Shown in pieces: positions 51,721-62,824 of a DNA stretch of 64,000 bases. The notes below the pieces were generated by a model that saw nothing but the letters and a program-made list of their open reading frames with translations, made no database searches and was not told the origin of the DNA. How positions within the stretch are numbered: the stretch's first letter is position 1; each line of letters starts with the position of its first letter. This DNA is from JAPWJZ01 sp965279315 (GTDB taxonomy: Bacteria; Pseudomonadota; Alphaproteobacteria; Micavibrionales; UBA2020). The DNA is taken from assembly GCA_965279315.1 (NCBI GenBank), contig OZ257145.1, forward strand, positions 3,224,001 through 3,288,000. The letters are read 5' to 3'. Made by a program: the position numbers and the translations under genes.

Positions 51721-52185
51721 TTAAGAAACGTTCAGGCCGCCGGAGCCCATTTGCTCGGCCCAGAAGGTTTCGAGGTCGCGGAGGACGGCGCCCATGGTGT
51801 CGAAGCGGGCGTTGGTGAGGCCGGCGCCGGCGAGTTTGTCTTCGTGTTTTTTGTACAGCTTGGTGATGGCATCCGACAGCTTGCGACCCTTGTCGGAGAG
51901 CTTCACGCGCACGGAGCGTTTGTCGTGGATGGAGCGTTCCTGCACCAGATAGCCGTTTTCAACCATCTTCTTGACGTTATACGACACGTTGGAGCCGAGG
52001 TAGTAGCCGCGCACGGTCAACTCGCCCACGGTCAGTTCGTCGGTGCCGATGTTGTGCAGGATCATGCTTTGCACGTTGTTGATGTCGAGGATGTTGGCGC
52101 GTTCCAGCTCGACCTTCAGCACATCCAGGAACTGGCGGTGCAGGCGTTCGATCAGGTTAATCGCGTCGTAATACGGTGAACTCAA
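51721..52185 (-). CDS. MarR-family transcriptional regulator (LdtR-like)
   Basis: 154 residues with a winged helix: LTVGELTVRGYYLGSNVSYNVKKMVENGYLVQERSIHDKRSVRVKLSDKG. The recognition helix TVRGYYLGSNVSYNVKKM matches the LdtR type regulators of alphaproteobacteria, which control cell-wall L,D-transpeptidase and stress genes; that assignment is by resemblance. TTG start at 52185 with GAGGAG 9 nt upstream. The 163-nt AT-rich gap to the CHAT gene (51558-51720) holds no gene. Confidence 0.9.
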   Translation of the reverse strand: MSSPYYDAINLIERLHRQFLDVLKVELERANILDINNVQSMILHNIGTDELTVGELTVRGYYLGSNVSYNVKKMVENGYLVQERSIHDKRSVRVKLSDKGRKLSDAITKLYKKHEDKLAGAGLTNARFDTMGAVLRDLETFWAEQMGSGGLNVS

Positions 52186-52276
52186 ATCCGGTCACTCCTC
52201 AGATATCATCTGGGGTTATTCTAGGACATATCAAGGTGTTGTGCAAAGAAAGAAACAAAACGCCGTAATATGGTTA

Positions 52277-53362
52277 TTAGAATGTGAGATCCCTTGCACC
52301 CAGCGGCTCGAAATACTTTTCGATATCCGCATCCGGCACATCGCTCAGGCGCTCCGGTTTCCATTTGGGCTGGCGGTCTTTATCAATCAGGGCGGCGCGG
52401 ATGCCTTCGTAGAAATCGTGGTTCGATGCGACGGCCTGGCTGAGGCGGTATTCCATCGTCATCACCTGCGCAAAGGGCATCTTCGCGCCGAGGCGGATCT
52501 GGCGCAGCGCGACCTTCAGGCTGGTGGGCGACATGGCGTACATCGCCTGCAGCGTTTCGCGCGTCCAGTCGGACGCCACGCGCTGCAGTTCGTTCACGAT
52601 GTCTTCCACGCGGTCATGGCCGAAGCAATGGTCGATCATGGCGCGGTGCGGCGCGATTTCGGAATCGCCGGGCACGTTGCCGGCGAATTCCTCGATCGCA
52701 GTTGTCACATGTTGATGCGCAGTCTTGCGCGGGTCCCATTTCAGTGTGCCGAGTTTTTCCACCAGCGCGTGAAGGTCGGCCAGCGCAACGAAATGCGTGG
52801 CAAAGCCGATGTAAATCGTATCAATCGCCTTGATGCGTTTCGACGTCAGCGCAAGGTATGCGCCTGTCTGCCCCGGGCAGCGCGGCAGGAAATATCCGCC
52901 GCCCACATCGGGGAAAAAACCGATATTCGTTTCCGGCATCGCGAACAGCGTGTTTTCGGTAACGACGCGGTGCGAGCCATGCGCCGACACGCCCTTGCCC
53001 CCGCCCATCACAATGCCGTTGATGAGGGAGATATAAGGCTTCGGGAATGTCTGGATGCGGTGGTTGAGGATATATTCCTCGCGGAAGAAATCGCGAGTCA
53101 GCTGCCCGTCGCTTTTGCCTTCCTGCGCGGCCTTCGCGTCGATCGCGACCGCCTTCACATCGCCGCCGGAGCAGAACGCGCGGTCGCCAGCGCCGGTGAT
53201 GGCGACGGCCTCGATATTCTTGTCCTTCGCCCATTCGACGAGTTTCGCGTCGATGGCGCGGATCATCGGCAGGTTCAGCGCGTTCAGCGCCTGCGGGCGG
53301 TTGAGCGTGATCAGGCCCAGATTGCCGCGCCGGTCGAAAAGTACATCCTGTTCCTGCGTCAT
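52277..53362 (-). CDS. 3-hydroxyisobutyryl-CoA hydrolase (crotonase fold)
   Basis: 361 residues, longer than enoyl-CoA hydratases and matching the HIBCH family. It has LITLNRPQALNALNLPMI, DRAFCSGGDVKAVA (oxyanion hole), INGIVMGGGKGVSAHGSHRVVTENTLFAMPETNIGFFPDVGGGYFLPR with the catalytic Glu/Asp region, and the HIBCH-type C-terminal extension (FYEGIRAALIDKDRQPKW). Releases CoA from 3-hydroxyisobutyryl-CoA in valine degradation. ATG 53362 (MTQEQD) is preferred to ATG 53389. Confidence 0.92.
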   Translation of the reverse strand: MTQEQDVLFDRRGNLGLITLNRPQALNALNLPMIRAIDAKLVEWAKDKNIEAVAITGAGDRAFCSGGDVKAVAIDAKAAQEGKSDGQLTRDFFREEYILNHRIQTFPKPYISLINGIVMGGGKGVSAHGSHRVVTENTLFAMPETNIGFFPDVGGGYFLPRCPGQTGAYLALTSKRIKAIDTIYIGFATHFVALADLHALVEKLGTLKWDPRKTAHQHVTTAIEEFAGNVPGDSEIAPHRAMIDHCFGHDRVEDIVNELQRVASDWTRETLQAMYAMSPTSLKVALRQIRLGAKMPFAQVMTMEYRLSQAVASNHDFYEGIRAALIDKDRQPKWKPERLSDVPDADIEKYFEPLGARDLTF

Positions 53363-53435
53363 GTTTCCATTTGCCCTTTGATGATGCATAATACCATAGA
53401 GCCTATCCGTTCAAGAATAAAGCCGAGAGATGCCA

Positions 53436-53705
53436 ATGCCATGGTTTGTTTACATACTTGAATGTGCCGACCGCAGCTTATACACAGGCATTACCAATAA
53501 TCTGGATAAGCGCATCAAGGCGCATACCGACGGCAAGGGCGCGAAATACACGCGCGGGCGCGGGCCGCTTATTCTCCGATATACAGAAAATCACCCGACG
53601 AAAGGCTTTGCCCTGCAACGTGAAGCTGTCATAAAATCCTTGGGTCGGACTCAGAAATTGAAACTGTTTCCAAAGAAGTCTAAATCAACCCGCAAGGCTC
53701 CATGA
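53436..53705 (+). CDS. GIY-YIG nuclease-superfamily protein
   Basis: 89 residues, YhbQ-like: MPWFVYILECADRSLYTGITNNLDKRIKAHTDGKGAKYTRGRGPLIL...LQREAVIKSLGRTQKLKL. The GIY-YIG equivalent is VYI...LYTGI, and Arg (KRIKAH) and Glu (REAVIKSL) of the active site are present. ATG 53436 is preferred over 53430 because the GAGAG site abuts the latter. The stop overlaps the next start (ATGA). Such small proteins act on nucleic acids; the target is unknown. Confidence 0.9.
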   Translation: MPWFVYILECADRSLYTGITNNLDKRIKAHTDGKGAKYTRGRGPLILRYTENHPTKGFALQREAVIKSLGRTQKLKLFPKKSKSTRKAP

Positions 53706-54817
53706 CGGTCGTCACGCATTACGATACGCTGAAGATCACACGCGACGCCCCGCCCGAAGTTATTCAGGCGGTGTACAAGGCGCTGGCGCAAAAATATCAC
53801 CCCGACAAAAACCTGAACAACCCTGAAGCCGTCCGCATGATGCAGATGGTGATCACGTCGTACAAGACGCTCGCCGATGACGCCAAGCGCGCGGAGCATG
53901 ACGCATGGGTGACAAAGCAGCTGCCCCCGCCGCCCAAGCGTGTATTGACACCGCAGGAAAAGGCCGCCGAAGAAAAAGCCGCGACCTATGCGGAGGCCGC
54001 CGCGAAATGGACAAGCTGGGCTGCATCGACCGAGCTCGAGGCAAAAGCCGCGCGCGAAAAGGCAACGCAGGCCGCGGCCAAGGCCGCGCATTGCCCGCCC
54101 TCCGAAAAGGCGAAGTGGGATGCATGGGCGAAGCAATCGGATGCCGACGCCGTAGAGGCCGAGAAAAAAGCTGCCGCTGCCGCAGTGACCGCGAAGCAAA
54201 GCGCCGACGAAGCCGCGAAATATGCCGTCGCCAGCAAGGACGGCCTGCTTGTCACGCTGTACGACACATTGAAAATCACGCGCGACGCGCCGCCCGAAGT
54301 CATCGCCGCCGCCTGCCGCGCGATGGGCCAGAAATTCCCGAACGATCCCGCCGTATTGAACGCGATCGAGCATCTGTCGGACGCGCAGAAAAAATCCGCG
54401 CATGACGCATGGGTCCGCGAAAAAGACCCGACCGCAGGCGGTCCGCGCAAATCGACTGCGGAAGAGATCGAGGCGCGCGCCCGCGCCGAAAAGACATCGA
54501 CCGAAGCAAAGGCGCTCACCGCCGTTGCCGACCAGGCAGACGAAAAAGCCGTCGAGGCCGAACGCAAATACCGCGAAGCCGTCGAAACGGCCAAGTCAAA
54601 AGCCGCCACCAAAGACGGCGCCGCATGGAAAACATGGGCTGAAAAAGCCCAGAAGGAAGCGGAGCAGGAACGCGCCCGCGCAAAAATTGCGGCGCAGAAA
54701 GCCGCCGACGCAAGGCAGCGCGCCGAAACCGCCTTCCGCGAACTCAAATCCTCTTCCGCCGCCGCCGAGCGCGACGATGCGATGTGGGCGTCCTCCACCA
54801 ACATGGCGACGGACTGA
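53702..54817 (+). CDS. Tandem J-domain protein, second J degenerate
   Basis: 371 residues. Residues 5-70 form a canonical J domain (HYDTLKITRDAPPEVIQAVYKALAQKYHPDKN, HPD at 33-35). A long Ala/Lys/Glu coiled coil follows. Near 186-245 a second copy (LYDTLKITRDAPPEVIAAACRAMGQKFPNDPA) has FPN in place of HPD, so it cannot stimulate Hsp70. A second coiled coil ends the protein. The near identity of the first 15 residues of both copies points to internal duplication. Translationally coupled to the GIY-YIG gene. A DnaK co-chaperone by inference. Confidence 0.88.
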   Translation: MTVVTHYDTLKITRDAPPEVIQAVYKALAQKYHPDKNLNNPEAVRMMQMVITSYKTLADDAKRAEHDAWVTKQLPPPPKRVLTPQEKAAEEKAATYAEAAAKWTSWAASTELEAKAAREKATQAAAKAAHCPPSEKAKWDAWAKQSDADAVEAEKKAAAAAVTAKQSADEAAKYAVASKDGLLVTLYDTLKITRDAPPEVIAAACRAMGQKFPNDPAVLNAIEHLSDAQKKSAHDAWVREKDPTAGGPRKSTAEEIEARARAEKTSTEAKALTAVADQADEKAVEAERKYREAVETAKSKAATKDGAAWKTWAEKAQKEAEQERARAKIAAQKAADARQRAETAFRELKSSSAAAERDDAMWASSTNMATD

Positions 54818-54828
54818 TCCTTAAAAAT

Positions 54829-55494
54829 TTACGCTGTTTCCTTCGGCGCGATACATTTCGCACCGCTGCTTTTGGCGGCGTTCACATAGTTGCCGACGGG
54901 GGTGCCCATCAGGTCCGGCGCGGGCGTCGTCATTAATTCCTGCAGCTCTTTCGGCATCGTCGCTTTTGCCATCCATGCATTCGCGCCTCTTCTATCCAGC
55001 ATCAGCGGCATAGTATCCGATACGGGCTTCACCACCCCGGTTGCGGCGGTCGTGACGATGGCGCAGCTTTCCACTTGCTGGGAATCCGGATTGATCCAGC
55101 GGCTCCACAATCCGGCGAAGGACAGGAGCTTGCCGCCCGTGAAATAATGCGGCTTCTTGACCGAGGTCAGTTTCTGCCATTCGTAAAATCCGGTCGCGGG
55201 GATGATGCAGCGTTTGTCCTTGAATGAATCGCGGAAACCCGGCTTTTCCGCAATCGTCGCGGCCTCGGCATTGATCATTTTGCCCGCGATCTTGGCATCC
55301 TTCGCCCAGAAGGGAATAAGCCCCCATTGCATCAGGCCCAGCTCCAGCCCGTCCGGTTCCTCGACCAGCACAGGGATCATCGCGTTCAAGCCAATATTGT
55401 AGTTTTCATGCCATTCATCGCCGCCGAACGGGCGCGCGTTGTAATAGGCGGCCAGGGCATCAAAACTTTCGGTCAGGACAAAGCGGGAAGGCAT
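54829..55494 (-). CDS. SRAP-domain protein (YedK/HMCES family) lacking Cys2
   Basis: 221 residues with the full SRAP fold: YNIG...IPVLVEEPDGLELGLMQWGLIPFWAKDAK, MINAEAATIAEKPGFRDSFKDKRCIIPATGFYEW and a C-terminal VGNYVNAAKSSGAKCI. YedK/HMCES bonds to abasic DNA through Cys2 (MCGR...). Here the N terminus is MPSRFVLTES, with Pro at position 2, and the HxRMP motif with the active-site His reads VSDTMPLML. Asn and Glu positions (MINAE, FYEW) are kept. Probably a non-crosslinking variant. Confidence 0.88.
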   Translation of the reverse strand: MPSRFVLTESFDALAAYYNARPFGGDEWHENYNIGLNAMIPVLVEEPDGLELGLMQWGLIPFWAKDAKIAGKMINAEAATIAEKPGFRDSFKDKRCIIPATGFYEWQKLTSVKKPHYFTGGKLLSFAGLWSRWINPDSQQVESCAIVTTAATGVVKPVSDTMPLMLDRRGANAWMAKATMPKELQELMTTPAPDLMGTPVGNYVNAAKSSGAKCIAPKETA

Positions 55495-55640
55495 GGCTAA
55501 AAAACTCGGGCGGTTGTTCAGGAATGTAATATAGCACGCTGTTCAACCCCGGCAATTCATCCTATCATGACGGCAGGCCGCACTTGACCGTGCGGCTTAA
55601 GGGCACGCGCCTTCAGGCGCAGTTAAAGGGCATTCTCAAC

Positions 55641-56762
55641 ATGTTGGCATATATTTTCAGCTATCTTTTCACGCCGTCAGGCCGTTTCCGCCGCGTGGAT
55701 TTCCACCTGGTGTTCTGGACATTCTTTTTTATCAACATGGCGGTCAGCCTCTTTTACCTCGCATGGGGTCTGAAATCGGGCGCGCTGGTGATGGCCGACG
55801 ATTTCAAGCTGGCGCCCGCCGACATCGCCGCGGTTGACGGCGAAAAACTTTACAATACCCTGTCTGCGGTATTTGGCATCCTTGGCTACATCATGGGCAT
55901 CATGGTCACGATCAAGCGTTTCCACGATCTTGGCCATTCCGGCTGGAACACGATGCTGATCTATTTCCCGCTGCCGGTGATCATGCTGGTCGCGCTGGCG
56001 CTGTTCATGGGCTACCCCTATGCGGCGATGGGCATCGGCGGCGTCTGGCTGCTGTATGTGATCTGGCTGATGATCAAGCTGTCATTCTTCATGGGCGAGC
56101 CGCTCGACAACAAATACGGCCCCTCCCCCTATACCGAAGGCCCGCCCTATGTCTCGCAGGCGCTGATGATTGTGTTTGTGGCCTTCCTTGTTTCCGTCTT
56201 TGCCGGATACACGGCGTTCAACGTCGGATGGCCGATGGCGAAGGCGAGGGACGAGGCGAAGAAAGCGGCTCTCGTGCCGCCGCCGACGGCAGCGGAGCTT
56301 GCGAAGATTGCCGATGACAAGCGCAAGAAGGACAATGCCGATACGGTTGCCCGCGCGCACAAAGGCGACCCTGAAGCGCAATATGCCGTCGCATCCAACT
56401 ATTTCACCGGCAGCAATGATGTTGTGCAGGATTACGCACAGGCCGCACAATGGCTGCAAAAGGCGGCGGAGCAGGATCATGCCATCGCGCAATACAACCT
56501 CGGCATGCTTTATTTCGACGGCAAAGGTTTCGCGGTGGATTACGGGCGCGCCTATTTCTGGCTGACACGTTCCAGCCTGCGCGGCCATAACCCCGGCGGC
56601 ACTGATTACCGCGCGCAGGCCGGCGCACAGCTGACGCCTGAAATGCGCGCACAGATCGAAAAAGCCGCGCATGACTGGAAGCCTGCGCCGAAAGCGCCGC
56701 CCGCTGCGCCGGTGACTGCAGCGCCTCCGCAACCCGCAACGCCTGCGCCCGCAACACCATGA
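55641..56762 (+). CDS. DUF805 / Sel1-repeat membrane protein
   Basis: 373 residues. The N-terminal 200 residues are a DUF805 membrane domain of about four to five helices, with TPSGRFRRVDFHLVFWTFF, RFHDLGHSGWNTMLIYFP and LSFFMGEPLDNKYGP. A cytosolic or periplasmic part with two Sel1-like repeats follows (GDPEAQYAVASNYFTGSNDVVQDYAQAAQWLQKAAEQDHAIAQYNLGMLYFDGKG), and a Pro/Ala tail. ATG 55641 lies 11 nt after AAAGGG. The stop overlaps the next gene (ATGA), first of a three-gene coupled set. Function unknown. Confidence 0.88.
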   Translation: MLAYIFSYLFTPSGRFRRVDFHLVFWTFFFINMAVSLFYLAWGLKSGALVMADDFKLAPADIAAVDGEKLYNTLSAVFGILGYIMGIMVTIKRFHDLGHSGWNTMLIYFPLPVIMLVALALFMGYPYAAMGIGGVWLLYVIWLMIKLSFFMGEPLDNKYGPSPYTEGPPYVSQALMIVFVAFLVSVFAGYTAFNVGWPMAKARDEAKKAALVPPPTAAELAKIADDKRKKDNADTVARAHKGDPEAQYAVASNYFTGSNDVVQDYAQAAQWLQKAAEQDHAIAQYNLGMLYFDGKGFAVDYGRAYFWLTRSSLRGHNPGGTDYRAQAGAQLTPEMRAQIEKAAHDWKPAPKAPPAAPVTAAPPQPATPAPATP

Positions 56763-57127
56763 TAAAGACACAAGCAACCGCGCTTGTCCCTTTCCTGCCG
56801 TCGGGCCCCGACTTCGCGCTCGCCTTGCGCTTTTTCGAGGAGATCGGGTTTGCGCGCAAATGGGAAAGCGGCGATTGCGTGGGCCTGATCTTCGGCGGCG
56901 CGTCGTTCATCTTGCAGAAATACGATTCAAAAGAATGGGCGGAAAACCAGATGGTGGTGATCGAGGTGAAAGACCTCGATGGTTACTGGCAGGAGCTGGA
57001 TGCGCTGAAGCTGCCCGACAATTTCGCGGGCACGAAAACCAAGCCGCCGACGGATTATCCGTGGGGCCGCGAAATCCACCTGATCGACCCCGCCGGTGTC
57101 TGCTGGCATATCCGGCAGACGCCGTGA
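56759..57127 (+). CDS. VOC-family protein (glyoxalase/bleomycin-resistance fold)
   Basis: 122 residues in one VOC module: TALVPFLPSGPDFALALRFFEEIGFARKWESGD, GASFILQKYDSKEWAENQMVVIEVKDLDGYWQELDAL and GREIHLIDPAGVCWHI. The last strand has the conserved Asp-Pro-x-G-x-x-W/I pattern. VOC proteins bind metals or sequester drugs; no substrate can be named. Coupled on both sides: ATGA with the DUF805 gene and GTGA with the next gene. Confidence 0.88.
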   Translation: MIKTQATALVPFLPSGPDFALALRFFEEIGFARKWESGDCVGLIFGGASFILQKYDSKEWAENQMVVIEVKDLDGYWQELDALKLPDNFAGTKTKPPTDYPWGREIHLIDPAGVCWHIRQTP

Positions 57128-57516
57128 AACTGAAGCTCGACAAAGACAAGCTAAAAACCCATGCGAAGACGTATGGCAAAAAAGGCGTCGGCTTTGCGAT
57201 CAAGGCGGCCGTCCTTTATGCCGCGCTGACTGTCATCGGCCTGATCGGCGGCGGCATCGGCGGTCACTTCGCGGCGGATCATTACGCGCTTGCCACATGG
57301 CTCGACTGGCTCTCCACCATTGGCGGCATCGCGCTGGGCGGTATCATCGGTTTCTTCGCGGCGCAGTTCATCATCATGGACATCATCCAGGAAATGGCGA
57401 TGGACGCAGGCATCGAAGCCGGCAAGGCGGGCTATAAAGCCGCCAAGGCCAAGCTGGCCGGACGGGACGGGCAAGATACTGAAAAATCTGCCGAAAATAC
57501 CGATAAATTGACATAA
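57124..57516 (+). CDS. Hypothetical membrane protein (130 aa)
   Basis: GTG start at 57124 inside a GTGA overlap. A basic N terminus (KLKLDKDKLKTHAKTYGKKG), two Gly-rich helices (VLYAALTVIGLIGGGIGGHFA and LSTIGGIALGGIIGFFAAQFIIM), and a charged C tail. No family recognised. Third gene of the DUF805-VOC-membrane set. Confidence 0.75.
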   Translation: MKLKLDKDKLKTHAKTYGKKGVGFAIKAAVLYAALTVIGLIGGGIGGHFAADHYALATWLDWLSTIGGIALGGIIGFFAAQFIIMDIIQEMAMDAGIEAGKAGYKAAKAKLAGRDGQDTEKSAENTDKLT

Positions 57517-57577
57517 GTTTAATGCCGTCCTACACTCGTGCATCAAATTCAAGATGCCCGGATTGAGGAGTCACGCC

Positions 57578-58390
57578 ATGCTGAAAAAGCTGTGGAAAAA
57601 CTGGAATGACAAGAGCGATGCCAAGCTGCGCGCGCAGCATGAGAAGCGCGACGCTGAACTCGGCAAGCCATCTCAGACGACGCTCAATAACCGCGCGGTG
57701 CAGGCCGCCTATAAAGGCTATTGGAAAACCGCCATCGCCGCGATCGAGGACGGCGCAGACGTCAACCAGCCCATCAACAGCAAAACGACCTTTAATGGCA
57801 ACGCGGGCAGCTATACGTTCGAGGATAAGATTTCCCTGACCTGCATCGCGCTGCAGGAACGCAACGGGGCGGCGTTGGCCGCGTTGCTCGACCACGGCGC
57901 GGACAAGGATTTCATCGCCAGCCACAGCACCAATGGCCGCGAACGCCGACAGTCGCTGGCCGAATATGCCGCGCTGAACGGACAGCAGGATATGCTGGCA
58001 ATCCTGATCGAACGCGGCGTTGCGCAGGCATCGCTGAACGGGGCGCTCGCCATCGCCGCGCGCCAGAAATCATACAGCCCGATGGTGACGCAACTGCTGG
58101 ACGCCGGCGCACGCGGGTATGAATCCGCATTGTTCGCGGCAGAGGACGCCAAGAACGACGACGCCATCCGCCTCATCCGCGCGCACCAGAAAACACATCC
58201 CGAAATGCCGGTCGTGGAAAAGGATGCGCGGTTCGATACCCTCGCCTCCGTCCTCGGCGATGCATCGCCGGAGGAACGCGCAAAACTGCTGGCGGGGTTG
58301 CAGCACAAATTCGCGCAGGCGAATGACGGGCGGAGTATTGACACGCCTGCCCCTGCAAAGCCTGCAAATAAAACCGCATTGCGGCCTTAA
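57578..58390 (+). CDS. Ankyrin-repeat protein (270 aa)
   Basis: A basic N terminus (MLKKLWKNWNDKSDAKLRAQHEKRD), then ankyrin-like repeats: AAYKGYWKTAIAAIEDGADVNQ, LTCIALQERNGAALAALLDHGADKDF, LAEYAALNGQQDMLAILIERGVAQASLNGAL and MVTQLLDAGARGYESALFAAE. A helical C-terminal region with a SPEERAKLLAGLQHKFAQAND segment closes it. GAGGAG directly before ATG 57578. Scaffold of unknown partner. Confidence 0.85.
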   Translation: MLKKLWKNWNDKSDAKLRAQHEKRDAELGKPSQTTLNNRAVQAAYKGYWKTAIAAIEDGADVNQPINSKTTFNGNAGSYTFEDKISLTCIALQERNGAALAALLDHGADKDFIASHSTNGRERRQSLAEYAALNGQQDMLAILIERGVAQASLNGALAIAARQKSYSPMVTQLLDAGARGYESALFAAEDAKNDDAIRLIRAHQKTHPEMPVVEKDARFDTLASVLGDASPEERAKLLAGLQHKFAQANDGRSIDTPAPAKPANKTALRP

Positions 58391-58487
58391 CTCTTGGCCC
58401 CTCTCCCCTGTGCGGGAGGGGGCTAATCACCCTTCCCCCACACCGCCATAATATTGTATAAATCTCCATAACAAGGATTATGGAATT

Positions 58488-59537
58488 ATGAAAAATATCA
58501 GCTCGTTCAGAAAACAAACACCGCGCCGCGATCCGAACAGCCCGCCGCTGTACGATCCCGGCCGCGTGCGCCCGCGCCGCCTGCGCCGCAACGCATGGAC
58601 GCGCAACCTTGTCGCGGAAAACGCGGTGAGCGTGAATGACCTGATCTGGCCCGTCTTCGTCATGGAAGGCACCAATATCGAGGACCCGATTAAATCCATG
58701 CCCGGCGTTTCCCGCTGGTCGCTGGACAACCTTTTGAAGGAAGTCGAAGCGGCGGCCACCATGGGCATCCCCGCGATCGCCCTGTTCCCCGTCGTCGAGG
58801 CGGAAAAAAAAACCATGGACGGCCGCGAAGCCTGGGAGCCCAACAACCTGATCTGCCGCACCATCCGCGCGATCAAGGCTGCCGTGCCCGATATCGGCAT
58901 CATCTGCGACGTCGCGCTCGATCCCTATACCAGCCACGGGCATGACGGTCTGGTCGATGCTGACGGCTATGTCATCAACGACGAAACGGTCGAAGTGCTG
59001 TGCCAGCAGGCGATGGTGCAGGCGGAAGCGGGCGTGGATATTGTCGCGCCTTCCGACATGATGGACGGCCGCATCGGCGCGATCCGCGACGTGCTCGACG
59101 AACAAGGTTTCACGAACACCGCCATCCTTTCCTATGCCGCGAAATATGCCTCGGCCTTTTATGGCCCGTTCCGGGACGCGGTCAATTCGGGCGGCTACCT
59201 GAAAGGCGACAAAAAAACCTATCAGATGAACCCCGCCAACCTTGAAGAAGCCATCATGGAAACCTCGCTCGACATCGACGAGGGCGCGGATATGGTGATG
59301 GTAAAGCCCGGCCTGCCCTATCTCGACGTCATCCGCCGCGTGAAGGACGAATGCCACATGCCGACTTTCGCCTATAACGTGTCGGGCGAATACGCCATGC
59401 TGAAGGCGGCGGCGCAGAACGGCTGGCTCGACTACGACAAGGCCGTGATGGAAATGATGATGTGCTTCAAGCGCGCCGGGGCTGACGGGGTATTAACCTA
59501 TGCCGCCAGAGACATAGCCCGTCTTTTGGGACGGTAA
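58488..59537 (+). CDS. hemB: Delta-aminolevulinic acid dehydratase (porphobilinogen synthase)
   Basis: 349 residues. The Schiff-base lysines lie in SYAAKYASAFYGPFRDA and MVMVKPGLPYLDV. The metal loop is DVALDPYTSHGHDGLVDADGYV, with Asp/Ala in place of the zinc cysteines, so it is of the Mg2+/metal-independent type usual in alphaproteobacteria. Condenses two 5-aminolevulinates to porphobilinogen for heme. AAGGA lies 10 nt before the ATG. A hairpin terminator follows. Confidence 0.96.
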   Translation: MKNISSFRKQTPRRDPNSPPLYDPGRVRPRRLRRNAWTRNLVAENAVSVNDLIWPVFVMEGTNIEDPIKSMPGVSRWSLDNLLKEVEAAATMGIPAIALFPVVEAEKKTMDGREAWEPNNLICRTIRAIKAAVPDIGIICDVALDPYTSHGHDGLVDADGYVINDETVEVLCQQAMVQAEAGVDIVAPSDMMDGRIGAIRDVLDEQGFTNTAILSYAAKYASAFYGPFRDAVNSGGYLKGDKKTYQMNPANLEEAIMETSLDIDEGADMVMVKPGLPYLDVIRRVKDECHMPTFAYNVSGEYAMLKAAAQNGWLDYDKAVMEMMMCFKRAGADGVLTYAARDIARLLGR

Positions 59538-59568
59538 GGAACGCCCGTCTTTTATTTTTGTTCCCGTG

Positions 59569-59594
59569 AAAATTACCGCTTTTCGGTAATTTTT
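59569..59594 (+). terminator. Terminator after hemB
   Basis: AAAATTACCG-CTTTT-CGGTAATTTTT: 10-bp stem, closing in five T; about 32 nt past the hemB stop. Confidence 0.85.
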
Positions 59595-59678
59595 GATGGT
59601 GACCAAATACCGCGTTTGTTCGTTTAACAGGAATGTAAACCCCTCACTGCCGGGGTGACATTACTGAAAGGGCGAACG

Positions 59679-61169
59679 ATGAAAAGACCGGCCATCAACG
59701 ACACCGCTGTGAAAAGCGGCAATGCGGAACTCGACCATGTTTTAGGCGGCGGCTTCGCGCGCCATCGCGTATATCTGTTGCAGGGCTCTCCGGGCTCCGG
59801 CAAGACGACGCTCGCGCTTGAATTCCTGCTGGAGGGGATCAAGAACAGCGAAACCGTTCTTTACCTCACGCTGTCGGAAAGCGAGGCGGAGCTGCAGACG
59901 GTGGCCGCGTCGCATGGCTGGTCGCTCGACAAAATGAACATCTTCGAACTGCTGACGACCGAAGAGGCGCTGCAGGCGGAGAACCAATACACCATGTACC
60001 AGTCATCGGAAGTCGAGCTGGGCATGACGACCGAGGCGATCATCACGGAAGTCGAGCGGCTGAAGCCGTCGCGCGTGGTGGTGGATTCCCTGTCGGAATT
60101 GAAGCTGCTGGCGCAAAGCCCCTTGCGCTTCCGCCGCCAGATCCTCGCGCTGAAAAAATTCTTCACCACGCGGTCCTGCACGGTCCTGTTCCTCGACGAC
60201 AAGACGGCGATCGGCGCGCCCGAAAGCTTCCAGCTGGAAAGCATCGCGCATGGCGTAATCGACCTCGAGCAGCTGTCGCCCGAATATGGCGCGGAAAAGC
60301 GACGCATGCGCATCAAGAAATTCCGCGGCCAGAAATACCGCGGCGGCTACCACGATTTCGCCATCGAAAAGGGCGGCATCTTCCTGTTCCCGCGCATCAT
60401 CCCGTCGGAACATGCCACGATACATGACAAGGGAAAACTGACAAGCGGCATCGACGAGATCGACATGCTGATGGGCGGCGGCGTCGATGAAGGCACAAGC
60501 GTCCTGCTGCTCGGCCCCGCCGGTATCGGCAAATCGACCATATCGCAACAATATGCCGTGACGGCCGCGCGCAACGGACAGCAGGCAGTCATCTTCACCT
60601 TCGACGAGAGCATCAGCACCATGATGCACCGCGCCGACGGCATCGGGCTGGAGCTGAAAAAATACGTCGACGAAGGGCTGATTCATGTGCAGCCCATCGA
60701 CCCGACCGAAATGTCGCCCGGCGAATTCGCGCACCGCGTGCGCATGGCGGTCGGCGGTGAAAACGGCACGACGCCCGCGCGCGTCGTTGTGATCGACAGC
60801 CTGAACGGTTACCTGAACGCGATGCCGGAAGAACGCTTCCTGATGTCGCAGATGCATGAACTGCTGACCTATCTGGGCCATCATGGCGTCGTCACATTCC
60901 TTGTCGTCGCGCAGCACGGGCTGCTGGGCAATGCGATGCAGACGCCGCTCGACACCAGCTATCTTGCGGATTCCGTCATCCTGTTCCGTTATTACGAGTG
61001 TGATGGCGAGGTGCGGCAGGCGATTTCCGTGGTGAAAAAGCGCAGCGGCGACCATGAACGCACCATCCGCGCCTTCGACATCACGGATAAAGGCATCAAG
61101 GTGGGCGAGCCGCTGTCCAAATTCAGGGGCGTGCTGACCGGCACGCCGGTACATCAGGACCAACATTGA
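59679..61169 (+). CDS. KaiC-like tandem RecA ATPase
   Basis: 496 residues with two RecA/KaiC domains. The first has Walker A GSPGSGKT (36-43), [21 protein letters not shown] and a Walker [13 protein letters not shown]. The second has Walker [29 protein letters not shown] and [17 protein letters not shown]. It belongs to the two-domain KaiC family that occurs widely outside cyanobacteria. No kaiA or kaiB is nearby. ATG 59679 with AAAGGGCG ahead is the start. Only 11 nt separate it from a hybrid histidine kinase, suggesting a signalling partnership. Confidence 0.9.
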   Translation: MKRPAINDTAVKSGNAELDHVLGGGFARHRVYLLQGSPGSGKTTLALEFLLEGIKNSETVLYLTLSESEAELQTVAASHGWSLDKMNIFELLTTEEALQAENQYTMYQSSEVELGMTTEAIITEVERLKPSRVVVDSLSELKLLAQSPLRFRRQILALKKFFTTRSCTVLFLDDKTAIGAPESFQLESIAHGVIDLEQLSPEYGAEKRRMRIKKFRGQKYRGGYHDFAIEKGGIFLFPRIIPSEHATIHDKGKLTSGIDEIDMLMGGGVDEGTSVLLLGPAGIGKSTISQQYAVTAARNGQQAVIFTFDESISTMMHRADGIGLELKKYVDEGLIHVQPIDPTEMSPGEFAHRVRMAVGGENGTTPARVVVIDSLNGYLNAMPEERFLMSQMHELLTYLGHHGVVTFLVVAQHGLLGNAMQTPLDTSYLADSVILFRYYECDGEVRQAISVVKKRSGDHERTIRAFDITDKGIKVGEPLSKFRGVLTGTPVHQDQH

Positions 61170-61180
61170 AGGGAGAATGG

Positions 61181-62820
<1,640 letters not shown>

Positions 62821-62824
<4 letters not shown>

